Positions 16,846-25,696 of a DNA stretch of 29,159 nucleotides are shown here, one piece after another. The notes beneath the pieces are model-generated. The model had not been told where the DNA came from and made no database searches. It was given only the letters and a program-made list of their open reading frames with translations. Position numbers and translations under genes: made by a program. The stretch lies in contig JBNKFQ010000050.1 in the NCBI GenBank assembly GCA_050289385.1, positions 1 through 29,159 on the forward strand, written 5' to 3'. Source of the DNA: JBNKFQ01 sp050289385. GTDB taxonomy: Bacteria; Pseudomonadota; Gammaproteobacteria; Pseudomonadales; Porticoccaceae. Position 1 is the first letter of the stretch. Every line of letters begins with the position of its first letter.

Positions 16846-19062
16846 ATGAAAAATCTGCTGCAAAAAAACATGGCGCCCAAACGTTACAGTATGCTGATTG
16901 CTCTTGTGGCAGGCATTGTGGCTTTTGCAATTTGCGCGTCATTGGCCGACAGCTTTGACCGGAACTGGCGCGAAGGCGAAGAGTTTCTCCTCAATCAGCT
17001 TGCCACGTCCCACGCGGTAAATGTTGAACGCCGGCTTTCCCGTTCGATTTCGGCTGCCTACATTCTTGGCAACGAAGTGGAACACCACAACGGTGAGTTC
17101 GAAGGCTTCGAATCCTATGCTCAGGGCCTCATCGACCGACTGGGCGGCATCTCCAGCCTGCAACTTGCGCCAGACGCCATCATCACCAATATTTATCCTC
17201 TGCCAGGTAACGAAAAGGCTCTGGGACTGAACCTGCGAGAGCAAGGAGGGGGAAGAAAGGAAACCCTGGGGTCCATCGAGTCACGCCAATTGACTCTGGT
17301 TGGGCCCATAAATCTTGTGCAAGGTGGCAAAGCCCTGGTCGCCCGGCAGCCGGTGTTTCTCAAGGCCGAAGATAACGAAGAATTCTTCTGGGGATTTACC
17401 AGCGTAATAATCGATCTCGAAGAGCTGATCGCCACCACTGAACTCAACCTGTTGCGACAACAGGGGTATCAATACCGGTGGTCGCGAATCAACCCTGTAA
17501 CGGGGCAAAACGAGATTATTGCAGGAACTGCCGAACCATTATCCACACCTTTTGCGACGCAAAATATTGCTGTATCCGGTAGCAAATGGAAATTTGATCT
17601 TGCCAATCCCGGCACCGCCTTCCACGAGCTTTCCTATTGGGTTGTCATAACGGTCGCCTTGCTCGGTTCGAGCCTGGTCAGCTTTGCCCTCTACTGGTTG
17701 TTACAACAACCTTTGCTGCTACAAAAAACCGTTGCCGAAAAAACTGCCGAACTGGAAAAACTGGCCTACTACGACTCATTAACCGGACTGTACAATCGCC
17801 GTTTTTTTAGTGAACTGCTCAAAAAGAATATTGCATCTGCAATCCGTAGCGGTGAAAAACTGGCTTTGCTTTACATTGACCTTGACAACTTCAAGCTGGT
17901 CAATGACACACAGGGCCACGATGCCGGAGATGAACTGATCAAGCTTGTCGCCAAACGCCTGAACACCGCCCTGCGCAGCTCCGACATTTTTGCACGGATT
18001 GGCGGCGACGAATTTACCGTTCTGCTGCGACAATTAAAAAACCCCGACGACGCTGGTCACGTCGCGGAAAAGCTGTTCGAACTAATGGAGGCTCCCGTAC
18101 TGCTGCGCAACCGCGAGGTGATTATTTCGGCAAGCATAGGTATTACTTTTATTCCAGACGATGCGGACCACTACCAGGAAGCGATGAAAAACTCCGATTT
18201 GGCCATGTATGCCGCCAAGGAGAAAGGGCGCAATGGCTACTGTTTTTTTAATCGGGACATGGATCGCACTGCACACCAGCTACTGTTGCTGGAAAACCAG
18301 TTACGCACAGCCATAAACCAGAACCAGTTATTGCTGCATTACCAGCCAATCTATCTGCTGGCCCCACAGCGCAAAATCATCGGCTACGAGGCACTGGTGC
18401 GCTGGCAACACCCGGAACGGGGCCTGATTTATCCCGGTGAATTTATCGACCTGGCCGAACGTACGGGTTTGATTATTCCGCTGGGTCAATGGGTGCTGAA
18501 ACAAGCCTGCCGGGAAGTGGGAAAACTCCTGAAAAACCAACCTGACCTCAAGGTGTCGGTAAATCTGTCGCCACAGCAATTCAACTCCCCCGGGCTTACC
18601 AAACAAATTCGTGAAACCATTGAAACGCTGGGTTTCCCGACCCGGGCACTGCAACTGGAAGTTACCGAGTCCATGATTATGGAGAACATCAAGCACGCTG
18701 CCGACACTTTGAGCGAGCTTCAGCAACTCGGCATATCCATTGCAATTGACGACTTCGGCACCGGTTACTCCTCGTTAAGCAAGCTCAAGCAGTTGCCAGT
18801 AGACGTATTAAAAATTGACCGCAGTTTTATCCAGGACATTCCTCATGACCATGACGACATGGAAATTGTGGAATTAATTATTACTCTGGCCAAAAAATTG
18901 CGGCTGACTGTCGTTGCCGAAGGCATAGAAAATGAAACCCAGATACAGCATCTGGTTCACTCGAACTGTCTGCAGGGGCAGGGATTTCTTCTTAGCAAAC
19001 CGCGACCAATATCAGAATTTACGAGCACACAAGATCAGGTGGAAACCGAAAAGTTAATGTAG
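16846..19062 (+). CDS. Membrane CHASE-GGDEF-EAL cyclic-di-GMP protein
   Basis: This 738-residue protein (from ATG 16846, preceded by GGAATGGAAGC) has two membrane helices at about 16-37 and 262-284. They enclose a periplasmic CHASE-type sensor with YPLPGNEKALGLNL and GPINLVQGGKALVARQPVF. The GGDEF domain has intact GGDEF (386-390) and an RSSD inhibitory I-site five residues before it (377-380). The EAL domain has intact EAL (515-517), EVTES and DDFGTG (635-640). Both synthesis and breakdown of cyclic-di-GMP are therefore possible, and the net direction cannot be read. An upstream in-frame start at 16771 would add 25 residues of low quality. It ends 4 bp from the convergent MFS gene. Confidence 0.93.
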   Translation: MKNLLQKNMAPKRYSMLIALVAGIVAFAICASLADSFDRNWREGEEFLLNQLATSHAVNVERRLSRSISAAYILGNEVEHHNGEFEGFESYAQGLIDRLGGISSLQLAPDAIITNIYPLPGNEKALGLNLREQGGGRKETLGSIESRQLTLVGPINLVQGGKALVARQPVFLKAEDNEEFFWGFTSVIIDLEELIATTELNLLRQQGYQYRWSRINPVTGQNEIIAGTAEPLSTPFATQNIAVSGSKWKFDLANPGTAFHELSYWVVITVALLGSSLVSFALYWLLQQPLLLQKTVAEKTAELEKLAYYDSLTGLYNRRFFSELLKKNIASAIRSGEKLALLYIDLDNFKLVNDTQGHDAGDELIKLVAKRLNTALRSSDIFARIGGDEFTVLLRQLKNPDDAGHVAEKLFELMEAPVLLRNREVIISASIGITFIPDDADHYQEAMKNSDLAMYAAKEKGRNGYCFFNRDMDRTAHQLLLLENQLRTAINQNQLLLHYQPIYLLAPQRKIIGYEALVRWQHPERGLIYPGEFIDLAERTGLIIPLGQWVLKQACREVGKLLKNQPDLKVSVNLSPQQFNSPGLTKQIRETIETLGFPTRALQLEVTESMIMENIKHAADTLSELQQLGISIAIDDFGTGYSSLSKLKQLPVDVLKIDRSFIQDIPHDHDDMEIVELIITLAKKLRLTVVAEGIENETQIQHLVHSNCLQGQGFLLSKPRPISEFTSTQDQVETEKLM

Positions 19063-19066
19063 AACA

Positions 19067-20455
19067 TCACTCCGGTCCTGAAGACTTCTTTATACCTTGT
19101 CTTTCAATTCTTTTGCGAATAATACTGTGGCTTTTCTGGTTAATTCGAATCAGGAAAATAAAAAAGACGGACAGCAACGTAAATATTGCAGGTAATACAA
19201 AAAACGCAATCTTCAGACCATAAACTGCTTCTTCACTGTGTGATGTCACTGCTGGGTCAAAGCCAAAAAAGCCGGCAACCAGCAATCCACTGGCAGCTCC
19301 CACCCCCACTCCCAATTTGCCCGACAGGCTCAAAAAAGTAAAATAGACCGCCGTTCTGTCCTTGCGAAATTTCCAAGCTCCATAGTCAGCGGCATCACCC
19401 AAAATAGATGGCACGACAATATCTTGACAGGCATACACAAAATACAGGCCAGATTGCAATATAAGGGGTAGCCAGATGCCCCCACTTGGCTTGACAAAAA
19501 CAAATCCCAGCATAATAGTCGCATAGGCCGACATACTAATCACCCAAGATACCTTTTTGTCGGTGCGATGAATTATTCGCAACCAGATCGGAATTCCCAG
19601 CAATCTCGCAGCAATACCCGTCACCATGATTACCGCAACAGAGCTCGCCAAAGTCAGGTAACTATCCAGATAAATAAACAATAATGCTGAATGCATACCC
19701 ATACCGACAGCAGAAACCAGGTACACCATCACGCAAATGATAAGTGGCCCGTTTTTGACTATAGATTGGACAATATCCCGCACATTGTCTTTTTTACGTT
19801 CCGTCGGACATACCGTTTTTGGGGCATAAAAAAACATTAAGGCCAGACCGACCAGCATAACAATTGCGGCAATCAAAATAGCCACATTAAGGGTGGACGG
19901 ATTAAATTCATGGGTGGCAAACCAGGGCCAGAATGGCAGAGAATAAAAAACCAGTCGACCAGATGATTCAAAAATGCTTCGAAAGCCGTATAACCGGGAC
20001 CTTTCCTTGTAATCGGTGGCAATCTCGGCCCCCCAGGCGATATGAGGTGTATCAAATACTGTCCAGGAGAGATAAAACAAGATATACCAGACCAAAAAAT
20101 AGGTTGCCGACACGTGTTCAGGTGGCGTGAACAGGAACCATCCGCTGATAATGGTTAGTATACCCCCCAAAATCACCATGGGTTTTCGAGAACCCTGATG
20201 CGTGTACATGTAATCGGAAGACCATGCGACCACGGGTTCTATCAGCACGTCAAACAAACGCGCCACCAGCAAAACAAAAGCGATTGTTGTTAATTCAAGA
20301 CCAAAATATTTGGCATACATACCGGGAATTATGACAACAACCGGTGAAATCAGCATCACTACCGCGCTGTATGGCAGTGAATACGCGACAAAGGCAAGTT
20401 TGTCCTGAATTGACGATCTCATGGCAACTTCACTACTTTTTTCATTCTGAACCAT
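19067..20455 (-). CDS. MFS transporter of the GPH (glycoside-pentoside-hexuronide:cation symporter) type
   Basis: This 462-residue protein has about 12 membrane helices. RLFDVLIEPVVAWSSDYM followed by GSRKPMVILGG matches the GPH signature near helix 2 and loop 2-3, and DTPHIAWGAE resembles the helix-4 motif of the family. GPH proteins commonly move sugars or glycosides with Na+ or H+, but related ones carry other solutes, so the substrate is open. Two starts are possible: ATG 20455, and ATG 20422 (MRSSIQDKLAF), which fits the usual family N-terminus better. It lies downstream of the second receptor on the same strand, 437 bp away. An extended copy of the set-2 -35 element sits just upstream, suggesting shared control. 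Confidence 0.9.
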   Translation of the reverse strand: MVQNEKSSEVAMRSSIQDKLAFVAYSLPYSAVVMLISPVVVIIPGMYAKYFGLELTTIAFVLLVARLFDVLIEPVVAWSSDYMYTHQGSRKPMVILGGILTIISGWFLFTPPEHVSATYFLVWYILFYLSWTVFDTPHIAWGAEIATDYKERSRLYGFRSIFESSGRLVFYSLPFWPWFATHEFNPSTLNVAILIAAIVMLVGLALMFFYAPKTVCPTERKKDNVRDIVQSIVKNGPLIICVMVYLVSAVGMGMHSALLFIYLDSYLTLASSVAVIMVTGIAARLLGIPIWLRIIHRTDKKVSWVISMSAYATIMLGFVFVKPSGGIWLPLILQSGLYFVYACQDIVVPSILGDAADYGAWKFRKDRTAVYFTFLSLSGKLGVGVGAASGLLVAGFFGFDPAVTSHSEEAVYGLKIAFFVLPAIFTLLSVFFIFLIRINQKSHSIIRKRIERQGIKKSSGPE

Positions 20456-20474
20456 GTATTTACTCTGACACCCT

Positions 20475-20487
20475 TACCACCCTACCC
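20475..20487 (-). promoter_or_regulatory. Copy of the set-2 ECF -35 element before the MFS gene
   Basis: The minus strand carries GGGTAGGGTGGTA, 13 bases identical to the element upstream of the set-2 sigma gene (25265-25277). GTCA at the end of the 13-base spacer is also shared, but the expected -10 word GTCGTGAAG is not present (GAGTAAATA instead). If used, RNA would start near ATG 20455, favouring translation from 20422. Confidence 0.35.
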
Positions 20488-20525
20488 ACGAGTCCGATAT
20501 ACGGACACGAAGGGATACGCTCAAA

Positions 20526-20944
20526 ATGGTAATATCTGATCCTATAGACAGGCCCGAGGAAAGGATTACTGCTGTAACACCCAAATTCGCGCAGTCCACA
20601 GAGTTCCCCATTGCATACAACAGGGATCTCTGCGGTGCAGAATAGCTGATTTGATTACTGAATTGAATCTGCCGCCCTCCGTGACTATTACCGGGGAGCA
20701 GCAGAACAAGAAGTGTGAGGCAGTGAGCTACCAATCAAGGACTACAACCAAGGTGCAGGTAGTCTGGCTCTCCATCAAGATTCGCAATGGCTCTGTATCA
20801 GACGGCTACTTCGTCCTTGAAGTAAAAATCATCCATAATATTTCCACTATTGATATCCGTTCCATCCATACAATATATCAATATTCCGTATGTCAGAACC
20901 TGTATTTGGCTTCCACACCAATTGTGCGCGGACGTATGCGATAA
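20526..20944 (+). pseudogene. Possible degraded coding remnant between the MFS gene and receptor 2
   Basis: The 437-bp gap holds no confident gene. On the plus strand, ATG 20526, 10 nt after GAAGGGA, opens 39 codons (MVISDPIDRPEERITAVTPK onwards) ending at 20645. One frameshift near there would continue as RIADLITELNLPPSVTITGE, with the open frame running on to 20944. The pieces read like a protein and sit end to end, but I recognise no family, and the end overlaps the receptor-2 gene. It may be chance. A TACTTC/GAAGTA hairpin lies at about 20806-20823 without a clear T-run for the receptor transcript. Confidence 0.2.
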
Positions 20945-23418
20945 CCCTTAAAAATTTGATCAAAGCCTTGGGAAAAGGCACTTTCATCTGTGAGGTTATT
21001 GCCAAAAATTGCTACAGAAAGGTCATCAAACTGAATCCCGGCACGCATCCCCAGAGTACCATAATCCCCACTAATCAGGCCTGTGGTATTAAAGCTGGTA
21101 CGAAAATCACTTAGATAAGAATAATCTGCCCTGATAAATGCCTCTTTACCAGCTAACTCGAACTCCTGCTGAATGCCCAGGCGACCATTGACTCTGGCAC
21201 TGCTGGGCAAGCGGGTACCTTTTGGTTGGCCAAGCGCCTCGTTGTCTTCCGCCAGTTCAGCATCAGTGTAGGACGCTCCGAGACTTATCTGAAGTGCATT
21301 AGTAACATAATAAACACTTTCAATTTCAGCTCCCTGGGTTAGGGCTTTACCCGCGTTGGTAGTAATACCGCATCCCCATACACCATTGTTAATCCCGACC
21401 GGTATATCGTCCCAATCCGATCGAAACACTGCTGTTGACACTCTTAATCTACCATCAAGCAAGGAAAACTTTGCCCCCAATTCATAACTATCAGAATAAT
21501 CAGAGCTGATATCACCTTGATTTACCGATCCAGAGGTACCATCAATCAGGCCATCGTTATTCAAGTCGCATGTCGCAGCTGACACTCTTCTTTGAGGTCT
21601 CCCCAAACGAAACCCCTGTGACCACTGCAAGTACAGCAACACATCATCATTAGGTGTGTAATTCACATTAATCCGATGAATAACATCGCTTTCACTACTA
21701 CTTTCATTAACTGCGTTTTCACCAAGCCATATTCCACTAGTAATCTGGTTGGTGGTCCTGGTGTAGTCAAACCATCTCAATCCATAAGACAGCTCAATCT
21801 GTTCAGTGATATCATAAGACACTTCACCAAACAAAGCTTTTTGCTTAATGGTCGTTTCATCGAGATCATTATAAATATCATTTGGAGCTGTATCACCATA
21901 ATAGGCTGGCATAAGTGCTGGGTCCACAGCCCAATCAATAGTTGTATTACGCCGTCTTTTTACATCCTCGTAATAAACCCCTGCCATAAACTGGACACGC
22001 CCATCCAACTCCGATGTTAATCGAACTTCCTGAGTAAACCCATCTGATTTATTGTCATTACTATTTTCAAACAAAGGCTCATTAAAGAAGAAGTAATATA
22101 CACCAGACACCTCCGCACCAACGCTGCGCTCAAAGTAGGTTGATGAAGAAAGCACATTGGCCCAACCCAAATCATACTCAACCACCAAACTGGTAAGATC
22201 CAAATCATCTGCCAGAACATCGTTTAATATATCAGAGTTGTTTACTTTGTAAGTATCTGTTTCGTACTCGTTCGTATCCGCTCCTATTTCCACATAAAAT
22301 CCGTCTTGATCAAGATCCTGATTTAAATACATTAAAGTGATATCAAGATTTTCAGATGGCTGCCACAAAACACTGGTTCGCATTCCTTTGTACTCATTAC
22401 CCCCGATACCACTGGCATTGCCAATTTCCAACCCAAATGATTCAGCAGCAGCAACTTTAGCCGGATCATTTGCACCAATCAAATTTACATACCCACTATT
22501 TTCGTGGTTGTAAATAACAGTACGAAAAGCTAAAACGTCTTGAATAATGGGAACATTGATTACCGCTGAAATTTTGTTGTTGTCGGAACCATTTTTACCG
22601 GTGTAGGAATAACCGGCATTAATCTCACCCTCTATTTCCTGCAAGTTGGGCGCAGTAGGTATATTACGTACAACACCACCTAATGCACCAGACCCAAACA
22701 ATGTACCTTGTGGCCCTTTCAATACCTCTACACGTTCCATATCCACAAGAATAACTTCCGGATTACTCCAGTCACCTCCAACATTTACCAACGGTGCTTC
22801 ACCAAAATAACTGCCTACACTGCTATCACCTGTGCCCAGAGTACTTGCGCCGACACCTCTGACCACAATCTGATTAAACCCTACACCGCGATCTGTATAA
22901 CTGACTCCCGGAACGGAAATCAGGTAATCACCTGCACTTACCAGGCTTCGCCGTTCCATTTCTTCAGCGCCCATTGCAGTAATACTTACCGGAATATCCT
23001 GAATGGATTCTGCTCTTTTGGTTGCCGTAACCACCATCTCTTCTATTTCTGAAGAAGACGATTTATCTTTCGACTTTCTATTTTCAGCAGTCACACCTTT
23101 AACAACCACCAGATTGTCTGATGAAAACTCGTACCTTAACCCGGTATTTTCCAGCAGAGTTTCTAAAGCCTGGCCAAGCGTATATTCACCATGTAAAGCT
23201 GGCAACTGAACATCTCGACCTATATTTTTTGGTACCAGAATTTGCACACCGGATTTTTCTGCCAGCTCCAGCAGTGCAATTCCGGCCTTTTGTTGTTTGA
23301 TATCAATATTCAGAACAGGAGAATCGGCGCACAATCCCCCAGAGACAGCCAACACAACAGTTGACGCTGCGCTGAGTATTGGTTTTTTTCTGAAAAACAT
23401 CTTGTACTTATCGATCAT
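20893..23418 (-). CDS. STN-domain TonB-dependent outer-membrane receptor (set 2)
   Basis: This 841-residue complete receptor has a signal peptide at residues 1-31 (ends near LCADS). The STN domain covers about 36-105 (LNIDIKQQKAGIALLELAEK). A TonB-box-like EEMVVTATKRAES follows. The plug has VEVLKGPQGTLFGSGALGG, and the barrel ends in a terminal Phe (EAKYRF). It is paralogous to the receptor at 1-2420 across the whole length: YFGEAPLV versus YFGETPVT, VEYDLGWAN versus VDYDLGWGS, WSQGFRLG versus WSEGFRLG. GAGGTAGG precedes ATG 23418. The gene looks more AT-rich than the lptD block, which could reflect horizontal acquisition. Ligand unknown; the nearby GPH transporter weakly suggests a glycoside or other organic substrate rather than iron. 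Confidence 0.95.
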   Translation of the reverse strand: MIDKYKMFFRKKPILSAASTVVLAVSGGLCADSPVLNIDIKQQKAGIALLELAEKSGVQILVPKNIGRDVQLPALHGEYTLGQALETLLENTGLRYEFSSDNLVVVKGVTAENRKSKDKSSSSEIEEMVVTATKRAESIQDIPVSITAMGAEEMERRSLVSAGDYLISVPGVSYTDRGVGFNQIVVRGVGASTLGTGDSSVGSYFGEAPLVNVGGDWSNPEVILVDMERVEVLKGPQGTLFGSGALGGVVRNIPTAPNLQEIEGEINAGYSYTGKNGSDNNKISAVINVPIIQDVLAFRTVIYNHENSGYVNLIGANDPAKVAAAESFGLEIGNASGIGGNEYKGMRTSVLWQPSENLDITLMYLNQDLDQDGFYVEIGADTNEYETDTYKVNNSDILNDVLADDLDLTSLVVEYDLGWANVLSSSTYFERSVGAEVSGVYYFFFNEPLFENSNDNKSDGFTQEVRLTSELDGRVQFMAGVYYEDVKRRRNTTIDWAVDPALMPAYYGDTAPNDIYNDLDETTIKQKALFGEVSYDITEQIELSYGLRWFDYTRTTNQITSGIWLGENAVNESSSESDVIHRINVNYTPNDDVLLYLQWSQGFRLGRPQRRVSAATCDLNNDGLIDGTSGSVNQGDISSDYSDSYELGAKFSLLDGRLRVSTAVFRSDWDDIPVGINNGVWGCGITTNAGKALTQGAEIESVYYVTNALQISLGASYTDAELAEDNEALGQPKGTRLPSSARVNGRLGIQQEFELAGKEAFIRADYSYLSDFRTSFNTTGLISGDYGTLGMRAGIQFDDLSVAIFGNNLTDESAFSQGFDQIFKGYRIRPRTIGVEAKYRF

Positions 23419-23490
23419 TTTACCTACCTCTCGGTCAGTGAGCTCGTTGTGGTTGCACGCCAGCTATAATAATTTTTTGCCAGGCAGCCT

Positions 23491-23520
23491 CTTCACGACT
23501 CACTAACCGGTTACCCTACC
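23491..23520 (-). promoter_or_regulatory. Candidate ECF promoter for receptor 2 (set-2 motif)
   Basis: The minus strand reads GGTAGGGT, 13 bases, GTCGTGAAG, 73 nt before the receptor ATG. All 17 block positions and the spacing equal those before the set-2 sigma gene. The spacer and the last -35 base make a 10-bp perfect palindrome, TAACCGGTTA (23504-23513), which could bind an extra regulator. Confidence 0.65.
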
Positions 23521-23565
23521 GCAAACCAAAAATATCCAACCTGATTTACAGCCAGGTCTTTCAAA

Positions 23566-24621
23566 TTATTTTCCAACAATCGTTACTCGATCAAAGTAAT
23601 GCGTCACTTTCACCGGCAGAATTTTTTCGAGACCCTTGACCGCAGTATCCAGCTGATCGATTCGAATGGCGCCATAAAAAGAAAGGTCCATAATCGACTT
23701 GTCTTCAATAAGAATTTTCTTGCCGGAGTATCGGTTTAATTCCTGGATCACTTTGTACAATGGCTCTTCTTCAAAACGGATTAAACCTGTGCGCCAACCA
23801 TGGATACGACGCATATTGTCAGACCTGTAGCCAACAACAGAATTAGTCGCCAAGTCAAACTCAGCGACCCATCCCGCTTGCAAACGATTTTGATCTGGAG
23901 ATTCAATCCGAATATCCTTGCCTTCCTTACTTCCGATTAACGGGGACGATTTTGACACCGGTTCGTCTTTCTTGTGTATTGAGACCAAACCTTCCAACAC
24001 CGCCACTTTGAATGTATCTGGTGTCTTGAGAATATCAAATTGTGTGCCCAACACTGTCACGGCCCTTATACCCAGATCAACTGTAAACGGCCTGTCTGGA
24101 GCAGAAGCAATATCAAAATACACTTCTCCACGTTCCAAAATTACGCGACGACGGACATCGGTTATATCCACCAACACCTGGGAACCGGTGTTCAGGGTTA
24201 TCACACTGCCGTCTTCCAGGTTAATGGTCTTCTGCTCGCCAACCCGGGTAACAAAGCGCGCTACATCAGCACCATATTCCCTGTGCGCGGGATTACCGTT
24301 CAACAAGCTTGCTGCGCCAAACACCACTGCCAGTATAAGGCTGGCCGCGACTGCCAGACCAGGCCAGTGGTTACGAGCCTTTTCGGCCAGGGGCACAACT
24401 ACTGGCTCATTCAATGCAGTCCGAATTTCCGAATTTCCACGCAAATGACCCAGATCTAGTAGCACTGCTGCGGTTTGTAAAAAGTCGGCCTGATAGTCCG
24501 AGTCAACCTCCATCTTGCGACCAATTCGCCGCGCCTCTGACTCCGACATACCATCACTAAAAATTCGAGCCAAATCCCGGGGAGCCTGCTGCCCGGAGAA
24601 CCCTGACCGTTCCTTACTCAC
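23566..24621 (-). CDS. FecR-family transmembrane anti-sigma/sigma regulator (set 2)
   Basis: The start chosen is GTG 24621 (VSKERSGFSG): GGAGG lies 6 nt upstream, it overlaps the sigma stop by 8 bp, and it gives 351 residues, matching the paralogue's 353. An in-frame upstream extension to 24696 would lie inside the sigma gene. The cytoplasmic part is residues 1-85 with RDLARIFSDGMSESEARRIG. One membrane helix spans about 87-107. The FecR domain spans about 120-200 (LEDGSVITLNTGSQVLVDI, GEVYFDIASA, VTVLGTQFDI). The C-terminal STN-like segment holds VIQELNRYSGKKILIEDKSI. It would carry the signal from the STN domain of receptor 2 to the sigma factor encoded immediately before it. Confidence 0.92.
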   Translation of the reverse strand: MSKERSGFSGQQAPRDLARIFSDGMSESEARRIGRKMEVDSDYQADFLQTAAVLLDLGHLRGNSEIRTALNEPVVVPLAEKARNHWPGLAVAASLILAVVFGAASLLNGNPAHREYGADVARFVTRVGEQKTINLEDGSVITLNTGSQVLVDITDVRRRVILERGEVYFDIASAPDRPFTVDLGIRAVTVLGTQFDILKTPDTFKVAVLEGLVSIHKKDEPVSKSSPLIGSKEGKDIRIESPDQNRLQAGWVAEFDLATNSVVGYRSDNMRRIHGWRTGLIRFEEEPLYKVIQELNRYSGKKILIEDKSIMDLSFYGAIRIDQLDTAVKGLEKILPVKVTHYFDRVTIVGK

Positions 24622-25222
24622 TGTTCGCCTCCTGCCATGGCGCATTGCGCACAACATCTCGTATTCTTGCCAGCGCCCTGGACATATACTTTTCAACCTG
24701 CTTTACCGAAACACCCATTTGTTCGGCTATTTGACGGTAACTTTTCAGCTCAACCCGGTTCAGCAAAAACACTTTGCGCCAAACCGGAGGCAACTCCAGA
24801 ACCGCCTTCTGCACCAGTGCCAACTCTTCCCGCGCAGACACGATAATCTCGGGCGAACCACCTCTGCCAACCTCGTCAGCCATCTCGGCCTGCTGTCGGG
24901 CATACCCCTGTTTTATGACATTGTGCTTTTTCAAGTCCAGTATCAAATTGGTGCCTATGGTGAATACATAGGCCCTGCAACTTCCCTTGCTGGATATCAT
25001 GCGTTCCGACAAGCCTTCCATTCGAGCCAGCCTCAGGAACACCTCCTGTACCAGATCATCCAGATCCACACCAGGATCAATCCTGGCTGCGAGGAACGAT
25101 CGCAAAGCCACCCCATGATCCTTGAACAGTCGTTCAAGCACCTGCCCTGCTGTCTGCTGTGGAGTATTTACCAAACCCACCACTTTGTTGTTTTTCCGCG
25201 TCATTGATGACACTGTAGGCAT
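24614..25222 (-). CDS. ECF RNA polymerase sigma factor, FecI-like (set 2)
   Basis: This 202-residue sigma factor has region 2 (PGVDLDDLVQEVFLRLARME) and the region 4 helix-turn-helix (KSYRQIAEQMGVSVKQVEKY) with no region 1 or 3, the ECF layout. LERLFKDHGVALRSFLAARI aligns with LERTFKEHGSALKRFLKARL of the set-1 sigma, so the two are paralogues, but the region 4 recognition helices differ (VKQVEKYMS versus PASVQRYIA). That difference fits with the different promoter words. The start is ATG 25222, with ATG 25204 as an alternative. A perfect copy of the receptor-2 promoter motif lies 25 nt upstream, suggesting autoregulation. Confidence 0.93.
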   Translation of the reverse strand: MPTVSSMTRKNNKVVGLVNTPQQTAGQVLERLFKDHGVALRSFLAARIDPGVDLDDLVQEVFLRLARMEGLSERMISSKGSCRAYVFTIGTNLILDLKKHNVIKQGYARQQAEMADEVGRGGSPEIIVSAREELALVQKAVLELPPVWRKVFLLNRVELKSYRQIAEQMGVSVKQVEKYMSRALARIRDVVRNAPWQEANSE

Positions 25223-25246
25223 ATTTCCCGCATTCTTCCTCTACTA

Positions 25247-25277
25247 CTTCACGACTGACCGGGATACCACCCTACCC
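25247..25277 (-). promoter_or_regulatory. Candidate ECF promoter for sigma-fecR set 2
   Basis: GGTAGGGT (25269-25276), 13 bases, GTCGTGAAG (25247-25255) on the minus strand, ending 25 nt before the sigma ATG. It is identical in both blocks and spacing to the receptor-2 promoter. The 13-base GGGTAGGGTGGTA version (25265-25277) recurs before the MFS gene. Confidence 0.65.
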
Positions 25278-25696
25278 GATGCGGTAGCAATTCATTAATA
25301 CCTTCTGAAGGCTATTATGGGAGCTGGTGGCCATTCGGAACATTTGTTACAACCGCCACAGTGGCCATAGAGTACCTTGAAGGAGCCAAACAAAGGGAAG
25401 AAGAACATTTCCGCAATAACAATTCATATCAAAACGGTCAGAAATATTTCAAAAAACCGGAATATGGGGGTCCGAATGACGTTCCCCCAATATCTCTGGT
25501 GAGAATTGGTGTAGAATTTCGTGAGGCCTTCTCCTCCTCTGAATTTGGTGTTTGCAACTACAAGTCTAGAAGGTTCCCGACGCGGGGCTCGGCAGAAGGT
25601 CGTCATAGGTATCAATGCGCTGTATCGGTCAAGACGGTGAGAGCGACGTTCGAATTCCAGTATATGACAAGGGAGGGAGGAAATGTCCGACACTGA
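25259..25696 (+). other. Unassigned open frame in the sigma-2 / methyltransferase gap
   Basis: The gap 25278-25682 has no recognised gene. One plus-strand frame stays open for about 146 codons from after a TGA at 25256 to a TGA at 25694-25696. It lacks an ATG; the only plausible start is GTG 25361 (111 residues). The part around SEGYYGSWWPFGTFVTTATV and IEYLEGAKQREEEHF reads protein-like; the rest is basic and low quality. It overlaps the methyltransferase start by 14 bp. It may be a remnant of a lost gene or chance. Confidence 0.2.

Noticed and set aside
23918..24459. Plus-strand open frames over fecR set 2 (176 and 139 codons)
   Set aside because: They are antisense to the clearly recognisable FecR domain and have no family features.
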